Shown here: positions 33,499 to 44,500 of the stretch, piece after piece
How the letters are laid out: each line of letters begins with the position of its first letter
Position numbering within the stretch: the stretch's first letter is position 1
Source of the DNA: Muraenolepis orangiensis
Lineage: Eukaryota; Chordata; Actinopteri; Gadiformes; Muraenolepididae
DNA length: 64,000 nucleotides
Direction: 5' to 3'
Assembly: GCA_027704905.1 (NCBI GenBank)
Contig: CM051005.1
Coordinates: forward strand, 30,040,169-30,104,168
Made by a program: the position numbers and the translations under genes
Notes under the pieces: generated by a model
The model's input: only the letters and a program-made list of their open reading frames with translations
Database searches by the model: none
Told to the model about the DNA's origin: nothing

Positions 33499-35340
33499 AT
33501 GGATTCGGCAGAATTAGCGGCCCTGAAAGGAAAGCGCTCAACAGCACAAACCCTCTTCAGCAAGAGAGCCAAGAAGCTGTCCCTCACTATAGATCACCTA
33601 GAAAAAAGGGCGCTTATCGACGAGATCAGAGCACTTGGTGTGGACTTTGGAAAGGTGCACGATACCGGTCTCGAATATGTTGATGCTCTGGGAGAAGTGG
33701 AAAAGGCAGAAGAAGCGGCTCATGCAGAGGAGAAAACGGCGAAGTGCCTTGCCACATATACAGAAACGCTCCAGCGCGCTCAGGAGACCAAATTTGCCTA
33801 TGTCGACTTAAAACTGTACGCTGACGGTGCAGAGGAGATATGTGCCGAGGTTGAGAACACTGATTTGAAGGAGTTGCCGGAGGAAGACTGTCAAGTCCTG
33901 AGAGAGAGCTTGGTGGAGAGGATCAACATGCTTGAGCGGAAGGTGCTTGAATGGGAAAGTCTTGTCTCTGGAGCCAAGACAACAGTGTACAACCAGCAGC
34001 TATACAAGCTGGGAAACAGACTGCATGACTGGTGGCGGCAAAAGTGGAAGCGGACAGAAGTGCTCGACGGGGGAGAAGAGGATGAAAAAGCAAGCGCTGA
34101 TGGAGAGCTAAGCGAGTCCGGCGAGAGACCCACCGGACCTAGCATTCAGCCCCAAAAGCCCAGAGCACCTGCGTTTCCGAACTTCCCCTATGCACCACCA
34201 GAAAGCATCCCTGGCATGTATCCCGGGGCGTACAGCGTCAGACCTCAGATCAATCTTGAAAGAATGCGCCTGCCCACGTTCTCAGGAGACATGACCGACT
34301 ACTACCGGTGGAAGGCTGAGTGGGAAGAGCTGGAACAGCTGGGAAACCCACAGAGGACGGCTGGCGTTACAAGGTTCCACCTCCTAGCAAGTCTCAGCGA
34401 CAGGGTGAAAAAAGACTTGGTTCTGTCCAGCTGCGCATCGGCGGAGGAAATGTTCAGGCGCCTCGACAACCGCTTCGGGAACAAGGCGAAAATCGTCCTG
34501 AGGATATCCGAGGAGGTTCAGGGCCTACCCTCCGTAAAGGGAAACAACCCCAGGAAAGCAATTGAGCTGATCCAGGCCGTGGAGCGGGCCCTTAGCAACC
34601 TTGTGATCCTGGGAGAAGAGGATGTTATAAAGAACCGTTGGGTAGCGCAGTCCCTTGAAAGCAAGCTCCCAAGCTCTCTGAAGGAGAAATGGATTACACA
34701 CAAGTCTGAGGCTGTGAATGGGTTTGCTCTACTTAACCACTTCGACTGCTTACTGCGCTTCCTGAAGAAGCAGGAGGCAATCCTGGAGGAGCTGGATCAG
34801 CTGGAGGCAAGCCCTGGAGAGGGGAGCTCCTCAGTGAAAGGCCCGGCAGAAAAGCCAGAGAGAGGAGTCAAAAAAGCGTTCTCCAAAGCCACCTCAGGCC
34901 AACGAGGGTCACAGTCAAAGCCACGCTTGGGCTCATGTACTGCCTGTGCCGATGAGACACACGCTGGCAGGCTGTTTGCCTGCAAAACCTTCAGGGAGAT
35001 GGATCTTCAGAGGAGAAAGGCCCATCTAAAGACCCATGGGATATGCAATCGGTGCCTTTGCTTCCACCTAAAGGATGGCCGTTGCAACCCAAAGTTCCTC
35101 TGCAGTAAAATAGACTGCCGCAAAGAAGAGTCTCACCACTATCTGCTCTGCCCCAAGTCCATCGCTCAAGAGAAAGACGCTGGCAGCGAGGAGCAAGGTA
35201 TTAAAAGGGTGGATAGAAAAAGCCTCGGGCTGACCAGCCAGCAAGAAGAGCTTCTGGCGAAAGTTACTCCGGAACAGAATTTAGGAAGGCATTTTCCAAC
35301 AAAGCCTCAACCACGATCTGCACTGCTGGAGGTGGACTAA
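33499..35340 (+). CDS. Pao/BEL gag-like protein (613 aa)
   Basis: Capsid-type protein of the retrotransposon. The first 110 or so residues are charged and helical. RLPTFSGDMTDYYRWKAEW (around residue 256) opens the conserved DUF1759-type domain that continues to about residue 420. A cysteine/histidine-rich segment follows (CTACADETHAG, then CNRCLCFHLKDGRC and C-x4-C...HHYLLC, about 476-555), typical of the nucleic-acid-binding zinc region of Pao elements. The frame is intact from ATG to TAA, 153 bp downstream of the LTR, so this part could still be translated. Start chosen as the first ATG (MDSAELAALKGKR). Confidence 0.85.
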   Translation: MDSAELAALKGKRSTAQTLFSKRAKKLSLTIDHLEKRALIDEIRALGVDFGKVHDTGLEYVDALGEVEKAEEAAHAEEKTAKCLATYTETLQRAQETKFAYVDLKLYADGAEEICAEVENTDLKELPEEDCQVLRESLVERINMLERKVLEWESLVSGAKTTVYNQQLYKLGNRLHDWWRQKWKRTEVLDGGEEDEKASADGELSESGERPTGPSIQPQKPRAPAFPNFPYAPPESIPGMYPGAYSVRPQINLERMRLPTFSGDMTDYYRWKAEWEELEQLGNPQRTAGVTRFHLLASLSDRVKKDLVLSSCASAEEMFRRLDNRFGNKAKIVLRISEEVQGLPSVKGNNPRKAIELIQAVERALSNLVILGEEDVIKNRWVAQSLESKLPSSLKEKWITHKSEAVNGFALLNHFDCLLRFLKKQEAILEELDQLEASPGEGSSSVKGPAEKPERGVKKAFSKATSGQRGSQSKPRLGSCTACADETHAGRLFACKTFREMDLQRRKAHLKTHGICNRCLCFHLKDGRCNPKFLCSKIDCRKEESHHYLLCPKSIAQEKDAGSEEQGIKRVDRKSLGLTSQQEELLAKVTPEQNLGRHFPTKPQPRSALLEVD

Positions 35341-35351
35341 AAGAGTACCCG

Positions 35352-38300
35352 GTGGTAATGATGTTACTGGAAGTAACCACTAACTCTGGCCAGCTGATCG
35401 GCACTCTTATTGACCTTGCCTCTGACACCAACTATATAACGAACGCTGCCCAGCGCCTTGGACTAATTGGTGAGAGCATCAAGTTAATCGTCCACGGAAT
35501 AGGAGGGATTTTTGCGACTAAGAGTGAAGACCACCAAGGGGACGGTAACGGAACACAAACTGCTCTGCTACGGCCTGGAGAGTATCGCAGCGATAAGTCA
35601 GCCTGTCACTCTGCAGCAGTTGAAAAAGATCTTTCCTGACGTCGCTGCAGAAGAGCTGGTCCGTCCTGAGAACATCGATCTTCTGATCAGCCACAGGGAA
35701 GGTCGCCTAGTTCCACAGCCGTTCAAGATGGAGGGAGATCTTGTCCTCTGGGACGGCCCACTGGGCAAAACCGTTGGCGGTACTCACCCTGATCTCTTCG
35801 AGGTGGTCGATCTAATGCTGCACCAGTCCGAAACTCATTTTGCAAGGTCCATGAGAACATCCTCAAAGGTGTACAAGGAGGTCCTTGTGGACACCATAGA
35901 CCTGAGTGAGGAGGACCCAACGAGGGTGGAAGAAGTGACCCTCAGCAGCACCACTGCCACGAATAAGGAGGTGTTTGAGTGGTTCAAGTGGGATAGTATT
36001 GGAGCAGCGTGTGACCCGAAATGCGGGAGCTGCAAGTGCAGCAAGTGTCCCCCAGGAGGTAACGAGATTACCCTTGGAGAAGAAAGGGATTTAGAGAAGA
36101 TAAAGGACTGCCTCTCTTATGTGTTAGCGGACAAGCACAGCGACGCCCCACACTGGGATGCGGCCTACCCATGGAAGGCCAACCCAGCGATTCTGCCAGA
36201 TAACCGCCGAGCAGTGGAAGCAACCTTCCGAAACACCGAGGCTCGGCTGGCAAGAGAACCTGTATGGAAAGCGGCATATGGAGAGCAGATCCGCGAGATG
36301 GTATCAAGAGGAGCAGCCATCGAGCTCACGAAGGAAGGGATCGAGGGCTGGAACGGACCGATCTGGTACATCAGCCATCTGGTCGCCCCGAATCCTCATT
36401 CTAGCTCAACGCCAGTGAGGATAGTCTGGAACAGTAGCCAGGAGTTTAAAGGGATGAGCCTGAACAACCTCCTGCACAAAGGCCCTGATGTCCTCAACTC
36501 AATCCGAGGTGTTCTCCTGAGATTCAGGAGCAGATTGTACGCTGCTCTTGGAGATGTTAAGAAAATGTATAATTCAGTGTGGCTGAAGGACGAGGAGGTA
36601 CACCTCCATCGATTCCTCTGGAGGGATGACCCCGAAGATAAAATTGGTGTGTTTGCCGTCGTCAGGGTCAACATCGGCGACAAGCCTGCCGGATGCATCG
36701 CTCAGGTTGCCATGAGAGAGACAGCAAACCTGCCCCAGTTCGCATCCATGGTTGCAGAACGCCGGATCCTGACAGAGGACTGCTACGTGGACAACATATT
36801 GACGTCACATAATGACCTCCAAACCCTGATTAAGATGACCAAATGAGTGGAAGAGATCCTAAAAGCAGGCGGCTTCTCCCTCAAGCCCTGGGTCCTGACA
36901 GGTCAAAGTGGGAGGAGTGAAAAACCCACTGACCCCAGCAACGTCGGGTTAACGGAGCCCAAGACCCTGATACTCCCCAACCAGATGCGGGACGAAGAAA
37001 ATAAGGCATTGGGAGTGGGATACGAACCTGAATCTGACAAAGTCTGTGTGCTGACGTCGGTGAACTTTTCAAAGAGGCGAGGGAAGATGAGAACCGGGCT
37101 GGATCTACGGGAGGATGAGATCAGAGACAGCACCCCCGACCCTCTCACCCGGCGCATGCTGCTGAGTCAGATCGCAGGGTTCTATGACCCCATCGGTCTA
37201 GCCTCACCTGCCAAGCAACGAGGAGTGATGCTCATAAGAGAGTCCTTTCAGGAAGCAGGAAGAAACCATCCCTCCAAGGACACCTGGGATGATCCTCTCT
37301 CGCCACGTCTTCGAGAGGCTGCAATACAACTCTTTGAGCAGTATGTGAGGCTTGGCCAAGTCAGATTCGATAGGAGCCTCACACCCCATGGAGCCATAGG
37401 CTGCCCGATGGGGATCACGTTTTCCGATGGCAGCGAAGCTTCCTACGGAGCCGTTCTTTACCTAGTGAAGCTGGTCGAATCAAAGGCCAAGCTCACCCCC
37501 CTAGACCAGAAAGGTGATGTCATTAAAGCAGAGCTATGCGGGGCTGTCTTTGCAACCTGAACATGAAGAAAACCATGAAGGTGTCGCCTCTACACTTCTA
37601 CGGACAAGAAGGAAAGCTTGGATCGTGCAGGGACGAAGAACAGTTAAGAAGGTACTGAACAACTGTGTCGCCTGCAGAAAGCAAAGAGCCGAGATGTGCC
37701 GGCAAATAATGAGTGATCTCCCTCAAGAGCGTACCAAAAGAACAAGCCCATTTGAGTATACAACCCTCGATCTTTTTGGCCCCTTTGAGGTGAAAGACGC
37801 TGTTAAAAGAAGGACAAGCAAGAAGGTCTGGGGTATTGTTTACTGTTGTATGGCCTCAAGAGCCGTCCATGCGGACCTCACCGATGACCAGTCGACAGAA
37901 TGTTTCCTCCAAGCATACTCCCGCTTTGTTTCTCTGAGGGGGCATCCAAGGAAACTATGGTCCGATAGAGGCACCAACTTTGCCGACGTCAAAGTCGGCG
38001 ACCTCATCTGGATTGCTGACCCAAACGCTTTGAGAGGTCAGTTTCGTCTGGGCCGGATTCTGACAGTCTACCCTGACAGTAAAGGGATCGTCAGGGATGC
38101 CGACATCGCAACTTGTGCTGGCCTTCCTGTTTCCCTGGCGGGTGGCCGAAAGAAGAGTTCTTCACTGCCCAAGGCAGTTATCAGAAGAGACGTGAGAAGG
38201 CTGGTGGTCCTTCTCCCGGTGGAGGACCAAACTCATCCACCCCAGCTGCCATGGCACCCGCCTCTTCCTGAACCCCTCTCATTCTGCACACCGCCCAATC

Positions 38301-38362
38301 CCCTTGTCACACACACACACACACCGCCCTTACCCCTTGTTGGCTGGTTGGTGCAAGCCTAG
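35352..38362 (+). pseudogene. Pao/BEL pol remnant: protease, RT, RNase H, integrase, broken
   Basis: Protease block around 35400-35510 reads LIDLASDTNYIT, so the expected D-(S/T)-G active site is D-L-A. The frame shifts near 35515 and continues to a TGA at 36844. RT is recognised by LGDVKKMYNSV (first Asp) and the catalytic box at 36784-36795, which reads YVDN instead of YVDD. After the stop, RNase H starts at GITFSDGSEASYGAV and is cut off near 37557. The integrase resumes in another frame with an HHCC finger (37560-37690) and core residues LDLFGP and WSDRGTNF, but jumps from there to the C-terminal VGDLIWIADPN block, so the third acidic residue is missing. Not functional as it stands. Confidence 0.85.
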
Positions 38363-38543
38363 CGCTGCCACCATGCCCATCACATTGCACATTCACGAAG
38401 ACGTAAGAACATGCACATCCCCGGGCAGTGTACTACACACCTGCCAAAAGGATGTGATTGACTTGGACATTGGACACTTACACGTGGACATTGTGCAAAG
38501 CTAAGGGTTACAAAAAATTCCCACAGCCAAAAGAAAAAAAAAA

Positions 38544-38576
<33 letters not shown>

Positions 38577-38828
38577 TGAGAAACGTTTTGAGGTTCATTA
38601 GCCCAATAGTGCAGTCCCTCTTTAAGAGAGGGGCGTGCTGTGGGCCCACGTGACCTCTTGAAAAGGAAGCGCCAGATTAGTTTTCTTTGTACTGACTTTC
38701 AACCCGGTATGCAGCCGCTTGGTTTATTACCTGCTTCCCTTTTAGAAAAAATAAACAAACAAAAGTGGAATACTGAGTAATATCCTTTGTACACCGGGTT
38801 GCCCTTTCCGTGGGGAGAAAACGGAACA
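38577..38828 (+). repeat. 3' LTR of the Pao/BEL element
   Basis: 252 bp copy of the 5' LTR. It is immediately preceded by (TAA)n of about 35 bp. Confidence 0.9.
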
Positions 38829-38853
38829 CACACAATCTTGAGCATGTAACGAT

Positions 38854-38892
<39 letters not shown>

Positions 38893-41235
38893 ATCAAAAC
38901 AAATAGTAACTTATTGTCTTTCTACTGCAGGCTTGTATACGTGTGCATCTCAGAAAGAGGAAGGTAAGTGGTTGCAAGAGGAAGAAGAGACATGCCAATG
39001 TGGTCAAATTACAATACAAACCATCACAGAAAACAACATCAAGTTAGCTTATGACTGAAGCAGATCCATGACAACATGTCTGATTGTACTATTTACGGTT
39101 CAGCCTTCCAGTTTCACAACTCCTGTGAACATGGAAGTTGTTTCCAGAGTCAGTGGTCAGGAACATCTTACAAGGGCTGTCCTTTATTCACAAGAACAGT
39201 ACAGGTAGGAAGGTAGGTAGATGACCATCTTACAGGATCTGCTAGTGAACACACAAAGGAGAAAATGAGTCTCATTCAGCACAGCAAACAATCACCCACA
39301 GACATTCATTTTTGTGTCATGGTTTTTCGTACACACCTCTTTGTTATCTGATCCTTGGGAATCCACGTTTAATACAAGGAACTTAAAGCAAATGTTGGAA
39401 TGGAATGGAAAAAAGTCAATTACATCTTAACAATTAACAGCGCTGTCAACAGGGTGCCACAGCTTATTTCAGCGTATTTTTGGACAACAGAAGTCTACAG
39501 CTTAGAATCCAAGTGTACAGCTGCTGATTACCAGTCGTGGTCGTCACTGGAAAAACATTTCAACATTAGTCACAAGGGTGTTATAAAAAAAGACTCACTT
39601 TCTCGTGCGCCTCCCTGAGCAGACATGCGAGTGGTTCCCTCTTCTTCCATCTTCCACTTTCCATTCACCGTGTACCAACTCATGGATGAAACATGCACAT
39701 CCATCTCTTACCATACATACGGTACCAAATGCTTCTCCTCCGTTCCTCTTTCCCACCCTTTCACCTTCCGTTCAGTTTAAATGAGAGTGTGTCGTATCAA
39801 TGCCAAATTTAGCAGGTGACAAAACCTGCCAATAACAAGGTATGCATGCAACAGCATGTGTTCCACCTGTAGAGGGCGTCATCTAACGCAACCCCATGTA
39901 CAAGTGGTGTGGTGGTTTGGTTCTCCTCATGCCAGGATGTTAAATTCAAACCTCAGAAACAGCGCCATCTGTGGGGAAGCACAAGCCATCACAAGGGCTC
40001 TTTGTGATTGGGACACTGGGTTCCGTGAAGTCACATCCTATCCCCAGTGGTGAAGCGTCAGGGCCTTCAAGGTATTCAGAGAAGACCCTGGAACTCTCAG
40101 ATGAAACAAAAAAAATCGAATTAATTGTATTAATAAAATGTAATACAATTTAATCAAATTTAATCAAATTTAAATAAAATGACTAAATGAGAATGGTATC
40201 TGTGTTGTTATGTTATATTGCAGTTACGTTGATTTGTTTGTCTTTCTCGGTCCATGCACGACGCATTTGAGTGGTTTTGTGTTGGAAAAACAATGCAACC
40301 AATCAGATATTTTTCTAGGTTGCTGGGAAGAATATCCTTCAACCAAAGTATTCCCGATGACTTTGGCCCTTAGACTGAGAGCGTACGTTTGGATTGACAA
40401 TTTGATCAACCAATCATATAGTGATTTGTAGCCAATGGGCGTATTCTTTCAGATTTCCCCACAGCTCAATAGGGAGCTAGAAGGTATACTGGCTGGAGCG
40501 AGAGGGGATCTAGCGTAGTGCTACGTCAAAATGGCGAAGGCGAATATGATGGGCTGTTACTTCACTACATGGACACTGCTTTACCAACTATGGTACACTT
40601 GGAAATTGGCTGCGACAATCTGATCTGCCTAAATGAGATAAGGCATAAAGTGACTGCCTCCGTGACGTCCGTCTGACTAGAAAAAGTGGGGGTCGCGGGA
40701 CCCCGAGGGGGCATGAGGTTTTTTTTATTTTTTATTTTATTATTATTATTTTTTATTTATTTATTATAATTTTTATTATTATTATTATTATTGTTAATAA
40801 TAACGTGAGTGACAAATAAAGGAATTCTAATTCCGACAGATTCACAACAGTATCATCATTGAAAAAAAGCCACATATAATCGCGATTCCCCCCCCCGTTG
40901 GACGGTGATAGTGGGGGGTCGCCAGTCTCCAGTCTGTTATTTTGGGGGTCGCGGGCTGAAAAGTTGGGGAACCCCTGGTCTACAGAAGGTCCAGTTGTGA
41001 TAGACACGCTTCGCCACTGCCTATCCCACACTTTCAAGGAAAATGGCATCGTTTGGGATGACCTCACTGTGTTTGGTGCTGTCCTTGAAGTTTGAGTTAA
41101 GCCATTTAACTGATTGTGTTATAACAAGTGAAACAATCTTTGGTTTGACGTCTCAGGCTATTTCCTCCGTGACCTTAAACCGGAGAACTTGCTGGGTACA
41201 GGCTCTGCTCCTGTACCCAGCAGGTTTGCTGGTTA
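38829..41235. other. Intergenic, no gene seen
   Basis: Contains a (TA)n at 38856-38888, AT-rich sequence, a probable hAT-type terminal fragment at about 40684-40980, and a near-perfect short palindrome around 41194-41223 (GGGTACAGG/CCTGTACCC). Nothing with a coding signature. Confidence 0.5.
40684..40982. mobile_element. Probable non-autonomous hAT-like repeat fragment
   Basis: GTGGGGGTCGCGGGACCCC at 40686 and GGGGGTCGCGGGCTGAAAAG-TTGGGGAACCCCTG at 40944-40977. The latter resembles the terminal sequence (CAGGGGTTCCCAA type) of hAT elements. An (ATT)n-rich core lies between. No transposase and no target-site duplication confirmed. Confidence 0.4.
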
Positions 41236-41243
41236 TAATAGAG

Positions 41244-42490
41244 GTACTGTATCTCCATGTGGTAGGTACTGTATCTCCATGTGGTAGGTACTGTATCTCC
41301 ATGTGGTAGGTACTGTATCTCCATGTGGTACGTACTGTATCTCCATGTGGTACGTACTGTATCTCTGTGTGGTATCTCCATGTGGTAGGTACTGTATCTC
41401 CATGTGGTAGGTACTGTATCTCCATGTGGTAGGTACTGTATCTCCATGTGGTACGTACTGTATCTCCATGTGGTACGTACTGTATCTCTGTGTGGTATCT
41501 CCATGTGGTACGTACTGTATCTCTGTGTGGTATCTCCATGTGGGAGGTACTGTATCTCAATGTGGTATGTACTGTATCTCCATGTGGTACATACTATATC
41601 TCCATGTGGTATGTACTGTATCTCCATGTGGTACGTACTATATCTCCATGTGGTATGTACTGTATCTCCATGTGGTAGGTACTGTATCTCCATGTGGTAT
41701 GTACTGTATCTCCATGTGGTACGTACTATATCTCCATGTGGTATGTACTGTATCTCCATGTGGTACGTACTGTATCTCCATGTGGTAGGTACTGTATCTC
41801 CATGTGGTAGGTACTGTATCTCCATGTGGTATGTACTGTATCTCCATGTGGTACGTACTGTATCTCCATGTGGTATGTACTGTATCTCTATGTGGTACGT
41901 ACTGTATCTCCGTGTGGTATGTACTGTATCTCCGTGTGGTAGGTACTGTATCTCCATGTGGTATGTACTGTATCTCCATGTGGTACGTACTGTATCTCCG
42001 TGTGGTATGTACTGTATCTCCATGTGGTACGTACTGTATCTCCATGTGGTACGTACTGTATCTCCATGTGGTACGTACTGTATCTCTGTGTGGTACGTAC
42101 TGTATCTCCATGTGGTACGTATTGTATCTCGGTGTGGTACGTACTGTATCTCCATGTGGTACGTACTGTATCTCGGTGTGGTACGTACTGTATCTCCATG
42201 TGGTACGTACTGTATCTCTGTGTGGTATGTACTGTATCTCCATGTGGTACGTACTGTATCTTCATGTGGTAGGTACTGTATCTCCATGTGGTACGTACTG
42301 TATCTCCATGTGGTACGTACTGTATCTTCATGTGGTACGTACTGTATCTCCGTGTGGTATGTACTGTATCTCCATGTGGTACGTACTGTATCTTCATGTG
42401 GTACGTACTGTATCTTCATGTGGTAGGTACTGTATCTCCATGTGGTACGTATTGTATCTCGGTGTGGTACGTACTGTATCTTCATGTGGT
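41244..42490 (+). repeat. 22-bp minisatellite, unit GTACTGTATCTCCATGTGGT + 2 bases, about 55 copies
   Basis: Head-to-tail 22-bp units with G/C/T at the unit junction (GTAGGTAC, GTACGTAC, GTATGTAC) and CTCC/CTTC/CTCT/CTCG variants; two or three larger units (TATCTCTGTGTGGTATCTCC) occur near 41350-41545. Since 22 bp is not a multiple of three, three units make one 22-codon cycle, giving stop-free frames of up to 436 codons on the minus and 340 on the plus strand. These have no start context or domain and are not genes. Confidence 0.95.
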
Positions 42491-42765
42491 CGGCCAGCTG
42501 CTCAGCAGCGGACAGGAAAGCCCTTCAGAAGGTCACCAAGACCGCCCAGAAGATCATAGATTGCCCACTGCCCTCTTTGGAATACATTTTCAAGACCAAA
42601 CATTTTCAGTTCCTGCTGCCTCAGCAGAGCAGCCAACATACGGAAAGACCAATCTGATCCGGGACATCCCCTGTTGGACTTGCTTGTAGAGCCTCTGGTA
42701 GAGTCTTCAGGTCCATCAAATCACAGACAAACAGACTTAAGAAGACTTACCCGCATCACTGGTAA
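42470..42765 (+). mobile_element. LINE fragment (C-terminal end of a reverse-transcriptase protein) joined to the 22-bp minisatellite
   Basis: In the frame of the last repeat unit the translation runs TYCIFMWSASCSAADRKALQ, then KVTKTAQKIIDCPLPSLEYI. This is the pattern at the end of fish non-LTR retrotransposon ORF2 (sCi-xWy-sCsaaDrkaLqrVvktAqkIig-PLPSLe). Further on, VFRSIKSQTNRLKKTYP (about 42703-42753) is the usual C-terminal block, after stops and frame changes. The clade is not assigned. Confidence 0.75.
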
Positions 42766-43465
42766 ATGTGTGTGTGCAGGATCCAAAATTAACAGTTTGA
42801 ATTGTGTCTTTTTACCTGCCAGCGTTTAAGCAATTTTGCCCCTGCTTGTTTGTTTGCAAGATAACTCAAAAAGTTATGTACGGAATTGGACAAAACTTGT
42901 TTTGATTTCTTGGAACAGTTGATTTTGGCACCAGGGGACCTTTTGGTGTGGCGGAGGTCTGGAGGGCCCTCTAGTTGTAACATGTTGAGGTGTAGATTGA
43001 GTACCTGCTTACATGTAACACATTCTTAAGAGAGAAGGGGAGAGTTGACTTATGATGAATTATCATAAAGTCAATTACTGGTGAAATGAATACAAATGAA
43101 TACATATACTATGTGGATAGTCATTGAATGGTTGTATATGTTAAATAGCCATCTCAATATTCCAAACTGAAATTATTGATCAACCTTGATAGCTCCTATC
43201 TGCAACCACCCCTGGAAGTACTGAGCACACTGATCATCTTCCACACGTTAAAGCCATATATTAAGCATATCAATAACGTCCACAAAATGTTTCCAAAAGT
43301 ATCTTCTTCCTTGTATGTGTGGGGCTTTCCTGTTTCTGTCTCTGTTAATGGACCCCCGCCCCTAGCAGAATACATAGCACAAGCCTGACAATTCTACCAA
43401 AAACTCTGAAGCGGAGTTAAAAGACAACAATGTAATAGTAATGGTAATGTACACACGTAGCCCCA
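42766..43465. other. Intergenic, no feature seen
   Basis: Unique-looking AT-rich sequence without a supported gene. Confidence 0.5.
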
Positions 43466-43469
43466 CTGT

Positions 43470-44500
43470 ACACTGAAGCCCCCCAGTCCAGAGCAGGGAG
43501 AGACCCTCTTAATGATGAAGGACTGTAGCCCCCCAGTCCAGAGTAGAGAGAGACCCTCTTAATGATGAAGGACTGTAGCCCCCCAGTCCAGAGCAGAGAG
43601 AGACCCTCTTAATGATGAAGGACTGTTGCCCCCCCAGTCCAGAGCAGAGAGAGACCCTCTTAATGATGAAGGACTGTAGCCCCCCCAGTCCAGTCCAGGA
43701 AGAGACCCTCTTAATGATGAAGGACTGTAGCCCCCCAGTCCAGAGCAGAGAGAGACCCTCTTAATGATGAAGGACTGTAGCCCCCCAGTCCAGGAAGAGA
43801 CCCTCTTAATGATGAAGGACTGTAGCCCCCCAGTCCAGGAAGAGACCCTCTTAATGATGAAGGACTGTAGCCCCCCAGTCCAGGAAGAGACCCTCTTAAT
43901 GATGAAGGACTGTAGCCCCCCAGTCCAGAGCAGAGAGAGACCCTCTTAATGATGAAGGACTGTAGCCCCCCAGTCCAGGAAGAGACCCTCTTAATGATGA
44001 AGGACTGTAGCCCCCCAGTCCAGAAGAGACCCTCTTAATGATGAAGGACTGTAGCCCCCCAGTCCAGAGCAGAGAGAGACCCTCTTAATGATGAAGGACT
44101 GTAGCCCCCCAGTCCAGAGCAGAAAGAGACCCTCTTAATGATGAAGGACTGTAGCCCCCCAGTCCAGGAAGAGACCCTCTTAATGATGAAGGACTGTAGC
44201 CCCCCCAGTCCAGAGCAGAGAGAGACCCTCTTAATGATGAAGGACTGTAGCCCCCCAGTCCAGTCCAGGAAGAGACCCTCTTAATGATGAAGGACAGTAG
44301 CCCCCCAGTCCAGTCCAGGAAGAGACCCTCTTAATGATAAAGGACAGTAGCCCCCCAGTCCAGTCCAGGAAGAGACCCTCTTAATGATGAAGGACAGTAG
44401 CCCCCCAGTCCAGTCCAGGGAGAGACCCTCTTAATGATAAAGGACAGTAGCCCCCCCAGTCCAGAGCAGAGAGAGACCCTCTTAATGTTGAAGGACTGTC
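43470..44500 (+). repeat. 45-50 bp minisatellite, about 22 copies
   Basis: Units contain GAGACCCTCTTAATGATGAA, GGACTGTAGCCCCCCAGTCC and then either AGAGCAGAGA or AGGAA; the 45-bp form is a multiple of three and gives a short open frame (MMKDCSPPVQEETLL repeated four times), with no other coding support. Confidence 0.95.

Larger units (their letters stand above)
33085..38828 (+). mobile_element. Decayed Pao/BEL LTR retrotransposon, both LTRs present
   Basis: LTRs at 33085-33346 and 38577-38828 (TG...CA ends) flank a gag-like frame and a damaged pol. Order is gag (DUF1759-type) - zinc knuckles - protease - RT - RNase H - integrase, the Pao/BEL order. No envelope-like frame. Several lesions: frameshift near 35515, in-frame TGA at 36844, deletion near 37550 at the RNase H/integrase border, and another near 37985 in the integrase core. 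Flanks (CTAAT before, CACAC after) do not show a matching target-site duplication. Confidence 0.9.

Noticed and set aside
41175..42485. Stop-free frames up to 436 codons on the minus and 340 on the plus strand
   Set aside because: They are translations of the 22-bp minisatellite, open in several frames on both strands, without domain or splice context.
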